Assembly (NCBI GenBank): GCA_902793465.1
Contig: CADBDT010000010.1
Coordinates: forward strand, 62,001-126,000
DNA: 64,000 nucleotides
Source: an uncultured Coriobacteriaceae bacterium
Lineage (GTDB): Bacteria; Actinomycetota; Coriobacteriia; Coriobacteriales; Atopobiaceae
Reading direction: 5' to 3'
Below the pieces are notes generated by a model. The model was not told the DNA's origin, did not search any database, and was given only the letters and a program-made list of their open reading frames with translations. The position numbers and the translations under genes are program-made. The first letter of the stretch is position 1. Each line of letters starts with the position of its first letter. Below are positions 1 to 8,848 of the stretch, piece by piece.

Positions 1-21
1 GGAGTACCCCCCTTGAGAGGT
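1..21. repeat. Family A palindrome (REPIN-like), right end only
   Basis: The first 21 bases match the right arm of the family A palindrome found complete at 10647-10712: the GGAGTACCCC core followed by CTTGAGAGGT. The rest lies outside the window. It sits upstream of the helicase gene. Confidence 0.7.
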
Positions 22-101
22 GCCATTGTTGCTAATATTTGTCCACTCTTCGCGTTACAATTTGTCACCAAAACCAACTGTCGCGCATCTTGGAGGAAAG
101 C

Positions 102-2459
102 ATGATAGATATCTCCAGCCTTAACCCAGCCCAACGAGAGGCCGTCCTGTGTACGGAAGGGCCGCTGCTCGTGCTGGCTGGCGCCGGCTCGGGCAAAACG
201 CGCGTGCTCACGCAGCGCATCGCCCATCTGGTGGGGGACTGCGGCGTTATGCCGTGGCAGGTGCTGGCCATCACCTTTACCAACAAGGCCGCGGCAGAAA
301 TGCGCGAACGCATTGCCCAGGTGGTCCCCAGCACGCGCGGAATGTGGGTGTGCACCTTCCACGCCATGTGCGTGCGCATGCTGCGTGACGATGCGGAAAG
401 GCTTGGCTTTGGCTCGAACTTCTCCATATACGACGACGACGATTCCAAGCGCCTGGTGCGCCAGATTATGACGGATTTGGATATAAGCCAAAAGAGTTAT
501 CCGCTGCCCGCCATTCGTTCGCGCATATCGGCAGCAAAAAATGCCATGGTGGGGCCAGATCGCATGACGCGCGAGGCATCGGACCCGCTTGGCCGCGTGT
601 CTGCGCGCGTGTACGGCGAGCTGCAGCGCCGTCTTGCCCGTGCCAACGCCATGGACTTTGACGACTTGCTGGTAAACGCGCACGAGCTCTTGCTAAAGAA
701 CGAGGATGTTCTGGACGCGTACCAGGAGCGGTTTAGGTACATAAGCGTGGACGAGTACCAGGACACCAACCACGTGCAGTACGCCATTACCAACCTGCTT
801 GCCTCAAAGTACGGCAACCTTATGGTGGTGGGTGACGACGACCAGTCCATCTACAGCTGGCGAGGCGCAGACATCCAAAACATCCTTGCGTTCGAGAAGG
901 ACTATCCGCAGGCAAAGGTGGTAAAGCTCGAGCAGAACTATCGCTCCACAGGCCATATTCTGGCCGCGGCAAACGCCGTGGTGGCAAACAACTCGCGCCG
1001 CACGTCCAAGCACCTGTACACCCAGGCGGGCGACGGCGAGAAGATCCACGTGTTCCAGGCTTCCGACGAACGCGACGAAGGCCGCTGGATAGGCGCGCAA
1101 ATAGAGAAGCTCCACGATGCCGGCACAAGCTACGACGACATGGCGGTGTTCTATCGAACCAACGCCCAGTCGCGTGTTTTGGAAGACATGTTTTTGCGGG
1201 CAGGCGTGCCTTACAAGCTGGTGGGTGGCACGCGCTTTTTTGACCGTGCGGAGATTCGCGATGTTATGGCCTACCTCAAGCTGGTTGTTAACCCAGACGA
1301 CGACGTAAGCGCCCTCCGTATAGTAAATACTCCGCGTCGCGGCATTGGTGCGGCAAGCATCCAAAAGATAGAGGCCTATGCGGCTCAAAATGGGCTCTCG
1401 TTCTTTAGCGCGGCGCAGGCGTGCGTGGCAGAGGAGGGCGTTCTTGGCGCTCGTGCCCGCAACGCGCTGGCCGAATGGACCGGCACCATTGAGCATGCGC
1501 GCCACTTTTCTGGCGACCTAATGGAAGTGGTACAGGCCATCGTTGACCGCTCGGGGCTTATTGGTGCGCTGGAAGCCGAGCACAGCGTTGAGGCTGATGG
1601 CCGTATAGAGAACATCCGCGAGTTCTATGGCGTTGCGGCGGAGTTCGACGAGACTCACCTGGACCCCTCGGAGACGCTCGAGAGTCTGCGACAGCTACGA
1701 GAGGCCGGCACGGAAGGCGCGGACGAAGCCGTCTCCGCCACTGTCCCTGCGAACCCGCCCGTGGCTGCCAAACAGCTGCCCGCCTTTATGGAATGGCTTG
1801 CCTTGCGCAGCGACTTGGACACGTTGGCGGGGCAGACGCACGCAGTAACCATGATGACCATCCACTCCGCCAAGGGACTCGAGTTTCCCGTGGTATTTGT
1901 TGCTGGCATGGAAGATGGGATTTTCCCTCACGTTAGCGGGCGTAACGAGCCGGGGCATATGGAGGAGGAGCGCAGGTTGGCATACGTGGCCATTACGCGT
2001 GCGCAAAAGACGCTCTATCTTACGCATGCCGCAAATCGCCGCATGTACGGCTCTATGCAGGCGTATCCCTGCAGCAGGTTCTTGGAAGAGATTCCAGCCG
2101 AGCACGTAAGCGTAACGGGCGTGGGGTCGTCGGGCTTTAGCGGTGTGGGCTGGGAAAAGCGCGGCGACCGTCGCGGCACCTTTGGCTCTGGCCGTGGGTC
2201 GGACGTGTATGGCGGCCACGTGTTTGGCTCGCGCACGCGCTCTACGGGAGGCGCGCCAAAGGCGACTCGTGCAAGTGAGCCGGCTCGTCCGGCGGCGCCT
2301 CAGGTCTTTGCCAAGGGCGACCACGTTTCGCATAAGACGTTTGGGCCAGGTGTGGTACTTTCTGTAAGCGGTGACATAATTGAGGTGCAGTTTAGCCGCA
2401 CAGGTCAGTGCAAAAAGCTCATGCGCGGGTTTGCGCCCATCGTTAAGATTGAAGGATAG
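102..2459 (+). CDS. pcrA: ATP-dependent DNA helicase, PcrA/UvrD (SF1A)
   Basis: A 785-residue superfamily 1A 3'-5' helicase, expected to act in nucleotide excision repair, mismatch repair and removal of proteins from DNA. Walker A GAGSGKT is at residues 27-33, the Walker B region VDEYQD near 216, GDDDQSIYSWRGA near 244-256 and QNYRST near 286. C-terminal helicase motifs follow (TIHSAKGLEFPVVF, YVAITRAQ). A Gly/Arg-rich linker leads to a Tudor-like tail beginning FAKGDHVSHKTFGPG near residue 736, typical of PcrA. The ATG at 102 is preferred over an in-frame TTG at 39 because GGAGGAAAG lies just upstream at 92-100 and the protein then starts at the usual place. Length is normal for PcrA. A Toprim protein follows 102 bp downstream on the same strand. 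Confidence 0.93.
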   Translation: MIDISSLNPAQREAVLCTEGPLLVLAGAGSGKTRVLTQRIAHLVGDCGVMPWQVLAITFTNKAAAEMRERIAQVVPSTRGMWVCTFHAMCVRMLRDDAERLGFGSNFSIYDDDDSKRLVRQIMTDLDISQKSYPLPAIRSRISAAKNAMVGPDRMTREASDPLGRVSARVYGELQRRLARANAMDFDDLLVNAHELLLKNEDVLDAYQERFRYISVDEYQDTNHVQYAITNLLASKYGNLMVVGDDDQSIYSWRGADIQNILAFEKDYPQAKVVKLEQNYRSTGHILAAANAVVANNSRRTSKHLYTQAGDGEKIHVFQASDERDEGRWIGAQIEKLHDAGTSYDDMAVFYRTNAQSRVLEDMFLRAGVPYKLVGGTRFFDRAEIRDVMAYLKLVVNPDDDVSALRIVNTPRRGIGAASIQKIEAYAAQNGLSFFSAAQACVAEEGVLGARARNALAEWTGTIEHARHFSGDLMEVVQAIVDRSGLIGALEAEHSVEADGRIENIREFYGVAAEFDETHLDPSETLESLRQLREAGTEGADEAVSATVPANPPVAAKQLPAFMEWLALRSDLDTLAGQTHAVTMMTIHSAKGLEFPVVFVAGMEDGIFPHVSGRNEPGHMEEERRLAYVAITRAQKTLYLTHAANRRMYGSMQAYPCSRFLEEIPAEHVSVTGVGSSGFSGVGWEKRGDRRGTFGSGRGSDVYGGHVFGSRTRSTGGAPKATRASEPARPAAPQVFAKGDHVSHKTFGPGVVLSVSGDIIEVQFSRTGQCKKLMRGFAPIVKIEG

Positions 2460-2561
2460 ATGTATTGCGGCGACCGTGCCGTGCGCGGCGTCTGCAGTGC
2501 GAGACGGTTGCACTGCGCGTGCATGCGACTTGCGATGGGGCAAGGTTAGGAGAGAGGTTAC

Positions 2562-3728
2562 GTGGCAAAAAAGAAGCTATCGCCTACTGCCGGACAAGAC
2601 ATGGCGGCGTACATCCGTGCCCATCTGGGCGAGGTGATGAGCTACATTACCATCGACGAGATTTGCGGGACTACCAGCAGCAACCAGCAGTTTCTTATAG
2701 TGGGGTCGCTGGTTAAGGACGGCGTGCTGCGCGTGAGCCAGCGCAAGCTCATTAGGGGAAACGACGACGCCCCCATCTATCGTTCGTATCACATATGCAA
2801 AAAGCTTCCTCAGACGCTCAAGCACTCCGCCGCGTTTATGGAGGGCAACGCAAACATGGGCGTACTGGACGAGGCCGTGGCAGACCTCAATCCGGTGCTT
2901 ACAGAAAACGGGTTCTTGTCCAAGCATCTCGACGCTGCCAAGGGCTGGCACGAGGAGCTGTTGCTGCTTGGAGCTTGGCTAAGCAAGAATGAGGGGCCTC
3001 TTGCGCCTGCCATTTTGGAGGAACGCTCGTTTGAGGTGTTTCACAACGAAAAGATTCTTGGCAACAAAGACGACCGCCGTGGCGGAAAGACGCTCATGGA
3101 GCTCGTAAACAACACGGGCGTTGCCGAGAGACTGTACCTGGACAACGACGTGCAACAGGAGCTTGTCTACTACGTGCCGCGTACCATGCGAAGGGTCATC
3201 TCTATATTGGTGGTGGAAAATCACGCGCCATTCGTGCGGGTAAAGACGGCCCTTAAGCGGGGAGTGCGCAGCTTTTTTGGGCGTCATATAGACGGTGTGA
3301 TATACGGACGTGGGTTTGCCATTCTTTCGGGCGATGCCCTGCGCACCACCGAGGACCTGTTTGCCAACGGATGCGCCGTGCGGTACTGGTACTGGGGCGA
3401 CATAGACCGGCCTGGCATCGAGGTGTACGAGCGACTGGCAGAGGAGCACGACATACGCCCGCTGGTGGAGGCCTACCAGGCCATGATCAGGCATGCAGGC
3501 AGCACGTTGCCCGCGTCTACCGGCGAGCGTCTGCCTACGCACATGGGTGTGGACATTGCGTCCGAGCTGGAACCTTCCGAGCTGGAGATGTTTATGCGTG
3601 TAGTGGCTGGTTGTTTGCGCATTCCGCAGGAGGCCGTGCCCGCCTCCACCTACGACGGTTCGGGCGGCACACGACGCCTAGCCATGACCCTTCGCCCGCG
3701 CCGCTCGTCCCCAAGGAGAGGTAAATAG
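2562..3728 (+). CDS. Lone JetD-like (DUF2220-type) Toprim-domain protein
   Basis: A 388-residue protein starting at GTG with AGGAGAGAGG just upstream. The N-terminal half has winged-helix character (LVKDGVLRVSQRK near residues 50-62). The C-terminal half resembles the Toprim domain of JetD, the nuclease subunit of Wadjet systems. It has an acidic start VVENHAPF near 216-223, a glycine turn IYGRGFAIL near 246, and WYWGDIDRPG with D280 and D282 forming the Toprim DxD. The family is known for topoisomerase VI-A-like cleavage of DNA. The JetA, JetB and JetC partners (a condensin-like complex) are absent here; the neighbour is a PcrA helicase. It may therefore be a solitary repair nuclease or a remnant. 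The fold assignment rests on motifs recognised by eye, and the function is inferred. Confidence 0.6.
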   Translation: MAKKKLSPTAGQDMAAYIRAHLGEVMSYITIDEICGTTSSNQQFLIVGSLVKDGVLRVSQRKLIRGNDDAPIYRSYHICKKLPQTLKHSAAFMEGNANMGVLDEAVADLNPVLTENGFLSKHLDAAKGWHEELLLLGAWLSKNEGPLAPAILEERSFEVFHNEKILGNKDDRRGGKTLMELVNNTGVAERLYLDNDVQQELVYYVPRTMRRVISILVVENHAPFVRVKTALKRGVRSFFGRHIDGVIYGRGFAILSGDALRTTEDLFANGCAVRYWYWGDIDRPGIEVYERLAEEHDIRPLVEAYQAMIRHAGSTLPASTGERLPTHMGVDIASELEPSELEMFMRVVAGCLRIPQEAVPASTYDGSGGTRRLAMTLRPRRSSPRRGK

Positions 3729-3732
3729 CCTG

Positions 3733-4128
3733 GCGCGAAGCGCGCACCAATTTTGCCCGTAACGGAGTAGACCCTCGCAGGTCGGGAGGGGACCCAGAGT
3801 CTCTGTATGGCGACTCACGAAGTGAGCGAGCAAAGCGAGCGCGGAGCCGCCCGTACCAAACGCGAGCGTAGCGAGCACCATTTTTGCTCATAACGGAGTG
3901 GACCCTCGCAGGTCGGGAGGGGACCCAGAGTCTCTGTATGGCGACTCACGAAGTGAGCGAGCAAAGCGAGCGCGGAGCCCTATTTGCCAAACGCGTGCGA
4001 AGCGCGCACAAAATTTGCCCGTAACGGAGTAGACCCTCTCAGGTCGGGGTGGGTCCGGAGTCTCTGTACAGCGACTCACGAAGTGAGCGAGCGCAGCGAG
4101 CGCGGAGCTGTACAGAGACTCCGGACCC
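3733..4128. repeat. Three tandem copies of a 131-bp repeat
   Basis: The marker AACGGAGT recurs at 3761, 3892 and 4023, exactly 131 bp apart. Each copy holds a GCGAAGCGCGC-like palindrome, the AACGGAGT-GACCCTC stretch, a GTCTCTGTA stretch and the dyad ACTCACGAAGTGAGCGAGC followed by AAGCGAGCGCGGAGC. Copies 1 and 2 are nearly identical; copy 3 diverges and closes into a long hairpin. Together with the rpsL promoter and leader this fills the 567-bp gap between the Toprim gene and rpsL. I see no credible gene in it. Confidence 0.9.
4051..4128 (+). terminator. Long perfect hairpin closing the tandem repeat
   Basis: GGGTCCGGAGTCTCTGTACA at 4051-4070, extended by GC, is the exact reverse complement of 4107-4128. 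This gives a 22-bp stem enclosing the ACTCACGAAGTGAG dyad. No T-tract follows, so intrinsic termination is uncertain. It lies 58 bp before the rpsL promoter and would insulate the str operon from upstream transcription. Confidence 0.5.
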
Positions 4129-4186
4129 ACCCCCGCGGCACCTGTGATGAACATATGTAGGTAGATACGCCCGGCCCCGTGGCTTT

Positions 4187-4215
4187 TTGACAACTGCAAC
4201 TTGCCACGCTATTCT
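4187..4215 (+). promoter_or_regulatory. Sigma-70-type promoter of the str operon
   Basis: TTGACA at 4187-4192, a 17-bp spacer, then TATTCT at 4210-4215. This is a near-consensus housekeeping promoter, leaving a leader of about 75 nt before the rpsL start at 4296. Confidence 0.75.
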
Positions 4216-4295
4216 CTGCTATTGCTGATTCAAGGTAGCGGTGCTGCGCTGCCTTTGTTTATACACGAACACGATAGGTACGAAGGAGAAACGCT

Positions 4296-4670
4296 TTGCC
4301 TACCATTAACCAGCTGGTCCGTCAGGGCCGCAAGTCCGTTGCGTCTAAGTCCAAGAACGCAGCACTCCAGCACAATCCGCAAAAGCGTGGCGTATGCACC
4401 CGCGTGTTTACCACCACGCCCAAGAAGCCTAACTCCGCACTGCGCAAGGTTGCCCGTGTGCGCCTCGTAAACGGCATCGAAGTTACGGCCTACATCCCCG
4501 GCGAGGGCCACAACCTGCAGGAGCACTCCATCGTGCTCATTCGCGGCGGCCGTGTGCGCGACCTCCCCGGTGTCCGCTACAAGATTATTCGCGGCGCGTA
4601 CGACTGCGCTGCAGTGCAGAACCGCAAGCGTGCTCGCTCCCGTTACGGCGCAAAGCGCCCCAAGGAGTAA
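4296..4670 (+). CDS. rpsL: 30S ribosomal protein S12
   Basis: A 124-residue S12, first gene of the str operon, forming part of the decoding centre. The start is TTG, fixed by AAGGAGAA at 4282-4289 and by the family's MPTINQLVR opening. The conserved [13 protein letters not shown] loop is intact with K43. Residue 88, lysine in E. coli and M. tuberculosis S12 (GRVKDLPG), is arginine here ([11 protein letters not shown] codon at 4557-4559). K88R is a known streptomycin-resistance substitution, so intrinsic streptomycin insensitivity is a reasonable inference. rpsG follows 51 bp downstream. Confidence 0.97.
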   Translation: MPTINQLVRQGRKSVASKSKNAALQHNPQKRGVCTRVFTTTPKKPNSALRKVARVRLVNGIEVTAYIPGEGHNLQEHSIVLIRGGRVRDLPGVRYKIIRGAYDCAAVQNRKRARSRYGAKRPKE

Positions 4671-4721
4671 GCAGGGTTCTCTGAGCATCCCGTATTAATT
4701 AAGAGTTAGAGGAGAAAAAGT

Positions 4722-5192
4722 ATGCCGCGTCGTGCAGCAGCAGTCCGTCGCGAGGTTATGCCGGACGCAAAGTATAACAACCGTCAGGTGACGCAACTTA
4801 TTAACAAGGTCCTTCTGGACGGCAAGAAGTCCGTTGCCGAGCGCATCGTGTACGATGCCTTCGACATCGTTGCCGAGCGCACTGGTGAGGATCCCCTTAC
4901 CGTGTACAAGAAGGCACTGGACAACGTGCGCCCCAAGCTTGAGGTAAAGCCCAAGCGCGTGGGTGGCGCAACCTACCAGGTGCCCATGGAGGTCAACTCC
5001 CGTCGTGCCACCACGCTGGCCATCCGCTGGATGGTTAACTTCTCGCGTGCCCGCAAGGAGAAGACCATGGCCCTGCGTCTTGCAAACGAGATTATTGACG
5101 CCTCCAACAAGGTAGGCGCATCCGTAAAGCGCCGTGAGGACCTCTTTAAGATGGCCGAGGCCAACCGCGCCTTCTCGCACTACCGCTTCTAG
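4722..5192 (+). CDS. rpsG: 30S ribosomal protein S7
   Basis: A 156-residue S7, which nucleates assembly of the 30S head and contacts the E-site tRNA. It starts [15 protein letters not shown] at ATG with AGAGGAG upstream and is of typical length. Conserved segments include [19 protein letters not shown] and [18 protein letters not shown]. It lies in the str operon between rpsL and fusA, with fusA 23 bp downstream. In other bacteria S7 represses translation of this operon; no obvious binding site was identified here. Confidence 0.97.
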   Translation: MPRRAAAVRREVMPDAKYNNRQVTQLINKVLLDGKKSVAERIVYDAFDIVAERTGEDPLTVYKKALDNVRPKLEVKPKRVGGATYQVPMEVNSRRATTLAIRWMVNFSRARKEKTMALRLANEIIDASNKVGASVKRREDLFKMAEANRAFSHYRF

Positions 5193-5215
5193 GCCGGATT
5201 TAGGAGTTTATTTTT

Positions 5216-7309
5216 ATGGCTAAAGCTAAGTACAAGCTCGAAAACTTGCGCAACATTGGCATTATGGCCCACATCGATGCGGGCAAGACGACCACCACTG
5301 AGCGCATTCTTTACTACACGGGCAAGACCCACAAGATTGGTGAGGTGCACGACGGCGCCGCCACCATGGACTGGATGGCTCAGGAGCAGGAGCGCGGCGT
5401 TACCATTACCTCCGCTGCTACCACGTGCTTCTGGGGCGACTACGTAATCCAGATTATTGACACCCCGGGTCACGTGGACTTTACCGCCGAGGTAGAGCGC
5501 TGCCTGCGCGTACTCGACGGTGCCGTGGCCGTGTTCGACGCGGTTGCCGGCGTGCAGCCCCAGTCCGAGACGGTGTGGCGTCAGGCCGGTACCTACGGCG
5601 TGCCCCGCATTGCCTTTATTAACAAGTACGACCGCGTTGGCGCGGACTTCTTCCACGCCATCGAGACCATGAAGGATCGTTTGGGCGCCAACGCCGTTGC
5701 AGCCCAGATTCCCATGGGTGCCGAGTCGCAGTTCTGGGGTCTCGTGGACCTCGTAACCATGGAGGCGTGGGACTTCAAAGAGGATGCCAAGGGCATGATT
5801 TACCCCGAGAAGCTCGACGCCATTCCCGACGAGTTTGCCGAGCTCGCGCAGGAGAAGCGCGACGAGCTGCTGGACGTTGCCTCCAACTTTGACGACGAGC
5901 TCATGGAGCTTGCCCTTATGGAGGAAGAGATTCCCGTACCCATGCTCAAGGCAGCCATCCGCAAGGGCGTGCTTGCCGGCGAGATGAACCCCGTGTTCGT
6001 GGGCTCCGCCTACAAGAACAAGGGCATCCAGGAGCTTTTGGACGCGGTTGTTGACTACCTGCCCAGCCCGCTGGACGTAAAGTCCATCGACGGCGTGGAC
6101 CTTAAGGGCAACGACGCCGAGCGTCACGCCGACCCCAAGGAGCCCTTCTCGGCACTCGCATTCAAGATTATGACCGACCCCTACGTGGGCAAGCTCACCT
6201 ACTTCCGCGTTTACTCCGGTCAGGCCGAGTCCGGCAGCTACGTGTACAACTCCGTTAAGGACAAGCGCGAGCGCCTGGGCCGCATTCTGGAGATGAACGC
6301 CAACGAGCGTATTGACCGCGACAACTGCTTTGCCGGCGACATCGTTGCCTGCGTGGGCCTTAAGAACACCACCACGGGCGACACGCTGTGCGACGAGCGC
6401 AACGCCATCATTCTTGAGTCCATCGACTTTGCCGATCCCGTTATCGACGTTGCAGTGGAGCCCAAGACCAAGGCCGAGCAGGAAAAGATGTCCGTTGGCC
6501 TGTCCAAGCTGGCCGAGGAAGATCCCACGTTCCAGGTACGCACCGACCACGAGACCGGCCAGACCATTATTGCCGGCATGGGCGAGCTTCACCTGGAGAT
6601 CATCGTGGACCGTCTGCGCCGCGAGTTTAAGGTGGAGTGCAACGTGGGCAAGCCCCAGGTTGCCTACCGCGAGACCGCTGGCAAGGCTGTCCAGCACGTA
6701 CAGGGCAAGTTTGTTCGTCAGTCCGGTGGTCGCGGCCAGTACGGCGACGCGGTTATCGACATGGAGCCCATGGAGCCCGGTTTTGGCTACGAGTTTGTGG
6801 ACGCAACCGTGGGCGGCGTAGTGCCCAAGGAGTACATCCCCTCGGTAGACAAGGGCATCCAGGAGGCGCTCAACTCTGGTGTTATTGCCGGCTATCCCGT
6901 GCAGGACATCAAGGTAACGCTGGTGGACGGCTCCTACCACGAGGTCGACTCCTCCGAGGCGGCCTTCAAGGTTGCTGGTTCCATGGCCATCAAGAAGGCC
7001 CTCAACATGTCGGATCCCGTGCTTCTTGAGCCCGTTGAGGCCGTTGAGGTCGAGACGCCCGAGCAGTACATGGGCGACGTTATGGGCAACCTGTCCTCTC
7101 GCCGCGGCAAGATCGAGGGTATGGAGGACCGTTCCAACACCAAGGTCATCAAGGCCAAGGTGCCCCTGGGCGAGATGTTTGGTTACGCCACCGACCTGCG
7201 TTCGCAAACGCAGGGTCGCGCGAGCTACACCATGCAGTTCGACTCTTACGAGCCGGTGCCCAAGGCCGTTCGCGAAGAGATTGTTGCCAAGCACGGCGGC
7301 AACGCATAA
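5216..7309 (+). CDS. fusA: Translation elongation factor G
   Basis: A 697-residue EF-G, the GTPase that drives ribosomal translocation. GTPase motifs are intact: G1 [15 protein letters not shown] near residues 17-31, G3 DTPGHVDF near 82-89 and G4 NKYD near 136. Domains II to V follow in order, with domain IV seen as [15 protein letters not shown] and domain V near [13 protein letters not shown]. The length is canonical. ATG is preceded by TTTAGGAG. It is co-oriented with rpsG, and rpsJ follows after a short hairpin. Very long open frames on the opposite strand are codon-bias shadows. Confidence 0.97.
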   Translation: MAKAKYKLENLRNIGIMAHIDAGKTTTTERILYYTGKTHKIGEVHDGAATMDWMAQEQERGVTITSAATTCFWGDYVIQIIDTPGHVDFTAEVERCLRVLDGAVAVFDAVAGVQPQSETVWRQAGTYGVPRIAFINKYDRVGADFFHAIETMKDRLGANAVAAQIPMGAESQFWGLVDLVTMEAWDFKEDAKGMIYPEKLDAIPDEFAELAQEKRDELLDVASNFDDELMELALMEEEIPVPMLKAAIRKGVLAGEMNPVFVGSAYKNKGIQELLDAVVDYLPSPLDVKSIDGVDLKGNDAERHADPKEPFSALAFKIMTDPYVGKLTYFRVYSGQAESGSYVYNSVKDKRERLGRILEMNANERIDRDNCFAGDIVACVGLKNTTTGDTLCDERNAIILESIDFADPVIDVAVEPKTKAEQEKMSVGLSKLAEEDPTFQVRTDHETGQTIIAGMGELHLEIIVDRLRREFKVECNVGKPQVAYRETAGKAVQHVQGKFVRQSGGRGQYGDAVIDMEPMEPGFGYEFVDATVGGVVPKEYIPSVDKGIQEALNSGVIAGYPVQDIKVTLVDGSYHEVDSSEAAFKVAGSMAIKKALNMSDPVLLEPVEAVEVETPEQYMGDVMGNLSSRRGKIEGMEDRSNTKVIKAKVPLGEMFGYATDLRSQTQGRASYTMQFDSYEPVPKAVREEIVAKHGGNA

Positions 7310-7326
7310 GTAGTATCCGTAGCCTA

Positions 7327-7347
7327 GGCGGGGCACAGATTCCCGCC
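7327..7347 (+). other. Short hairpin between fusA and rpsJ
   Basis: GGCGGG at 7327-7332 pairs with CCCGCC at 7342-7347 around a 9-nt loop. No T-tract follows. It could be a processing or attenuation site within the str operon. Confidence 0.4.
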
Positions 7348-7367
7348 CCGCACATATGGAGGTAACA

Positions 7368-7676
7368 GTGGCAAGTCAAAAGATCAGGATCCGCCTCAAG
7401 GGCTACGATCACGAGGTTGTGGACCAGTCGGCAAAGCTCATCGTAGACACGGCGCAAAAGACGGGCGCGCGCGTAAGCGGCCCCATTCCCCTGCCCACCG
7501 AGCGTAACCTTTACACGGTTATCCGTTCGCCCCACAAGGACAAGGACTCGCGCGAGCAGTTTGAGATGCGCACGCACAAGCGCCTTATCGACATTCTCGA
7601 GCCCACCGGCTCCACCGTCGACAGCCTTATGCGTCTGGACCTTCCCGCTGGCGTAGACATCGAGATCAAGCTCTAA
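7368..7676 (+). CDS. rpsJ: 30S ribosomal protein S10
   Basis: A 102-residue S10 (NusE), a 30S head protein that also works in transcription antitermination. The GTG at 7368 is chosen over the in-frame ATG at 7356. The intervening bases contain GGAGGT (7359-7363 region) at ideal spacing, and [16 protein letters not shown] then matches the family N-terminus. Conserved segments include [20 protein letters not shown] and [12 protein letters not shown]. It is linked to fusA. The rest of the S10 operon does not follow: rplC is about 36 kb away and a strong hairpin lies 22 bp after the stop. Confidence 0.97.
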   Translation: MASQKIRIRLKGYDHEVVDQSAKLIVDTAQKTGARVSGPIPLPTERNLYTVIRSPHKDKDSREQFEMRTHKRLIDILEPTGSTVDSLMRLDLPAGVDIEIKL

Positions 7677-7697
7677 GGGCAAATCCAAAGCACTGAA

Positions 7698-7746
7698 TGT
7701 GGGGCGCCCCCCAGTCTCCAAAACGGAGGCTGGGGGGCGCCCCACA
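7698..7746 (+). terminator. Strong GC-rich hairpin at the end of the str operon
   Basis: TGTGGGGCGCCCCCCAG beginning at 7698 pairs with CTGGGGGGCGCCCCACA ending at 7746. The stem extends through CTCC/GGAG to a small A-rich loop. No T-run follows, but position and stability suggest termination or 3'-end protection of the str transcript. Confidence 0.65.
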
Positions 7747-7804
7747 ATGCTTATGTAGAGCTGTCAGAACTTCAAGCGTGCAGTACGTCTTAGCGGCGGG
7801 CAAA

Positions 7805-7961
7805 TGTGTACATTCTTTGTCTATGAATTCACAAAACGCCTGTTGGTAGCCGTTTAGGTCCAAAAGAATGTACAGGTGGTATTTTATGACCTGTACATTC
7901 TTTTCGACACAACGGAAGGCTAACTGGGGGTTTTCTTTTTTCCCGAGAAAGAATGTACACA
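7805..7961. repeat. Four-site symmetric dyad block (AAAGAATGTACA)
   Basis: Four copies of AAAGAATGTACA-type sites lie at 7805-7818 (inverted), 7862-7877, 7889-7904 (inverted) and 7948-7961. The inner pair forms a perfect 16-bp hairpin with an 11-nt loop. Both flanking gaps are equal, so the whole block is symmetric about position 7883. It occupies most of the 450-bp gap between rpsJ and the XRE-cupin gene; I see no gene here. It could be a multi-site operator or a structured-DNA element. Confidence 0.75.
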
Positions 7962-8131
7962 TTTTGTAATGCGAGCGCACGCCTTGTATCTATACACTTG
8001 CCAAACGAGTACGTGTACAGCATTGCGATGGGTTTCCCAACAGCTAGCCAGTAGGTGTTTTTTCCTTCGTAACAAAACGATTACAAAGGTGTGTTAAGGT
8101 GAAAGTACTTTGCTATGAGGAAGGTCCCAAA

Positions 8132-8710
8132 ATGGAAGCCGAGAACTTGGAAAACCGCCAGGAAATAGCCGCACGCATTCGTTCGTTGCGCGAGGACTAC
8201 GAAATCTCCGTGGAGGAGATGGCTGAGGCGACGGGTCGTACGCCCAAGGAGTACGTGGCCCGCGAGAGCGGCTTTGTGTACAAGTGCGCAAAGAAGTTTG
8301 GCGTGGACGTTGTTGAGCTGCTTACGGGCGAAAGTCCCCGTTTGCGGCGCTACGAGATTGTGCGCAACGGCGAGGGTCTCGTGTTGGAGCGCCATACCGA
8401 CTTTCACTACCTGCACAAGGCACCCCACTTTAAAAACCGCATGGGCGAGACCTTCCTCGTGGACGTGCCTTACCAGCCGCAGAGCCAGCACGAACCCATT
8501 CACCTGTCGTATCACGAGGGACAAGAGATGGACTTCGTGCTTAAGGGACACCTGCGCTTTCGCTTTGAGGGCGACCGCTTTGAGGAGGTCGGACCTGGCG
8601 ACACGGTTTACTACGACTCTGGTCGCGGTCACGGCATGATTGCCATCGGCGGCGAAGACGCGCAAATACTTGCGGTCGTTTTTGACCCGGATCGTCGAGA
8701 GATTATTTAG
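8132..8710 (+). CDS. XRE-family HTH regulator with cupin domain
   Basis: A 192-residue two-domain protein. Residues about 8-60 form an XRE helix-turn-helix (IAARIRSLREDYEISVEEMA, followed by ATGRTPKEY). Residues about 105-185 form a cupin barrel (HEPIHLSYHEGQEMDFVLKG, then VGPGDTVYYDSGRGHGM). Such proteins are usually repressors or activators that sense a small ligand. ATG at 8132 has GAGGAAGG upstream; an in-frame GTG at 8099 would add 11 unlikely residues. The acyl-CoA ligase gene begins 138 bp downstream on the same strand. This pair is common in anaerobes, so regulation of, or by, the ligase substrate is a fair inference. Confidence 0.85.
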   Translation: MEAENLENRQEIAARIRSLREDYEISVEEMAEATGRTPKEYVARESGFVYKCAKKFGVDVVELLTGESPRLRRYEIVRNGEGLVLERHTDFHYLHKAPHFKNRMGETFLVDVPYQPQSQHEPIHLSYHEGQEMDFVLKGHLRFRFEGDRFEEVGPGDTVYYDSGRGHGMIAIGGEDAQILAVVFDPDRREII

Positions 8711-8848
8711 GCATCGTCCCCTTCTTGTGGGCGGTGCCGTTAAAACCAATATCTCAGTGCCCATCTTAAGATGCCGGCTGCTGCTTGTGCAGGCTTTGCT
8801 TGCCGCAGATTCGACGTGTACGGTCTTTATGCAAAGAGGAAACATACA

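Noticed and set aside
5189..7336. 715-residue open frame on the minus strand opposite fusA
   Set aside because: Frame shadow caused by high-GC codon bias of fusA; low-complexity His/Val/Gly/Leu composition and no recognisable domain.
7698..7746. Large GC hairpin considered as another REPIN-like copy
   Set aside because: It lacks the GGGGA-TA-CCCC core and family tips; treated as a separate operon-end hairpin.
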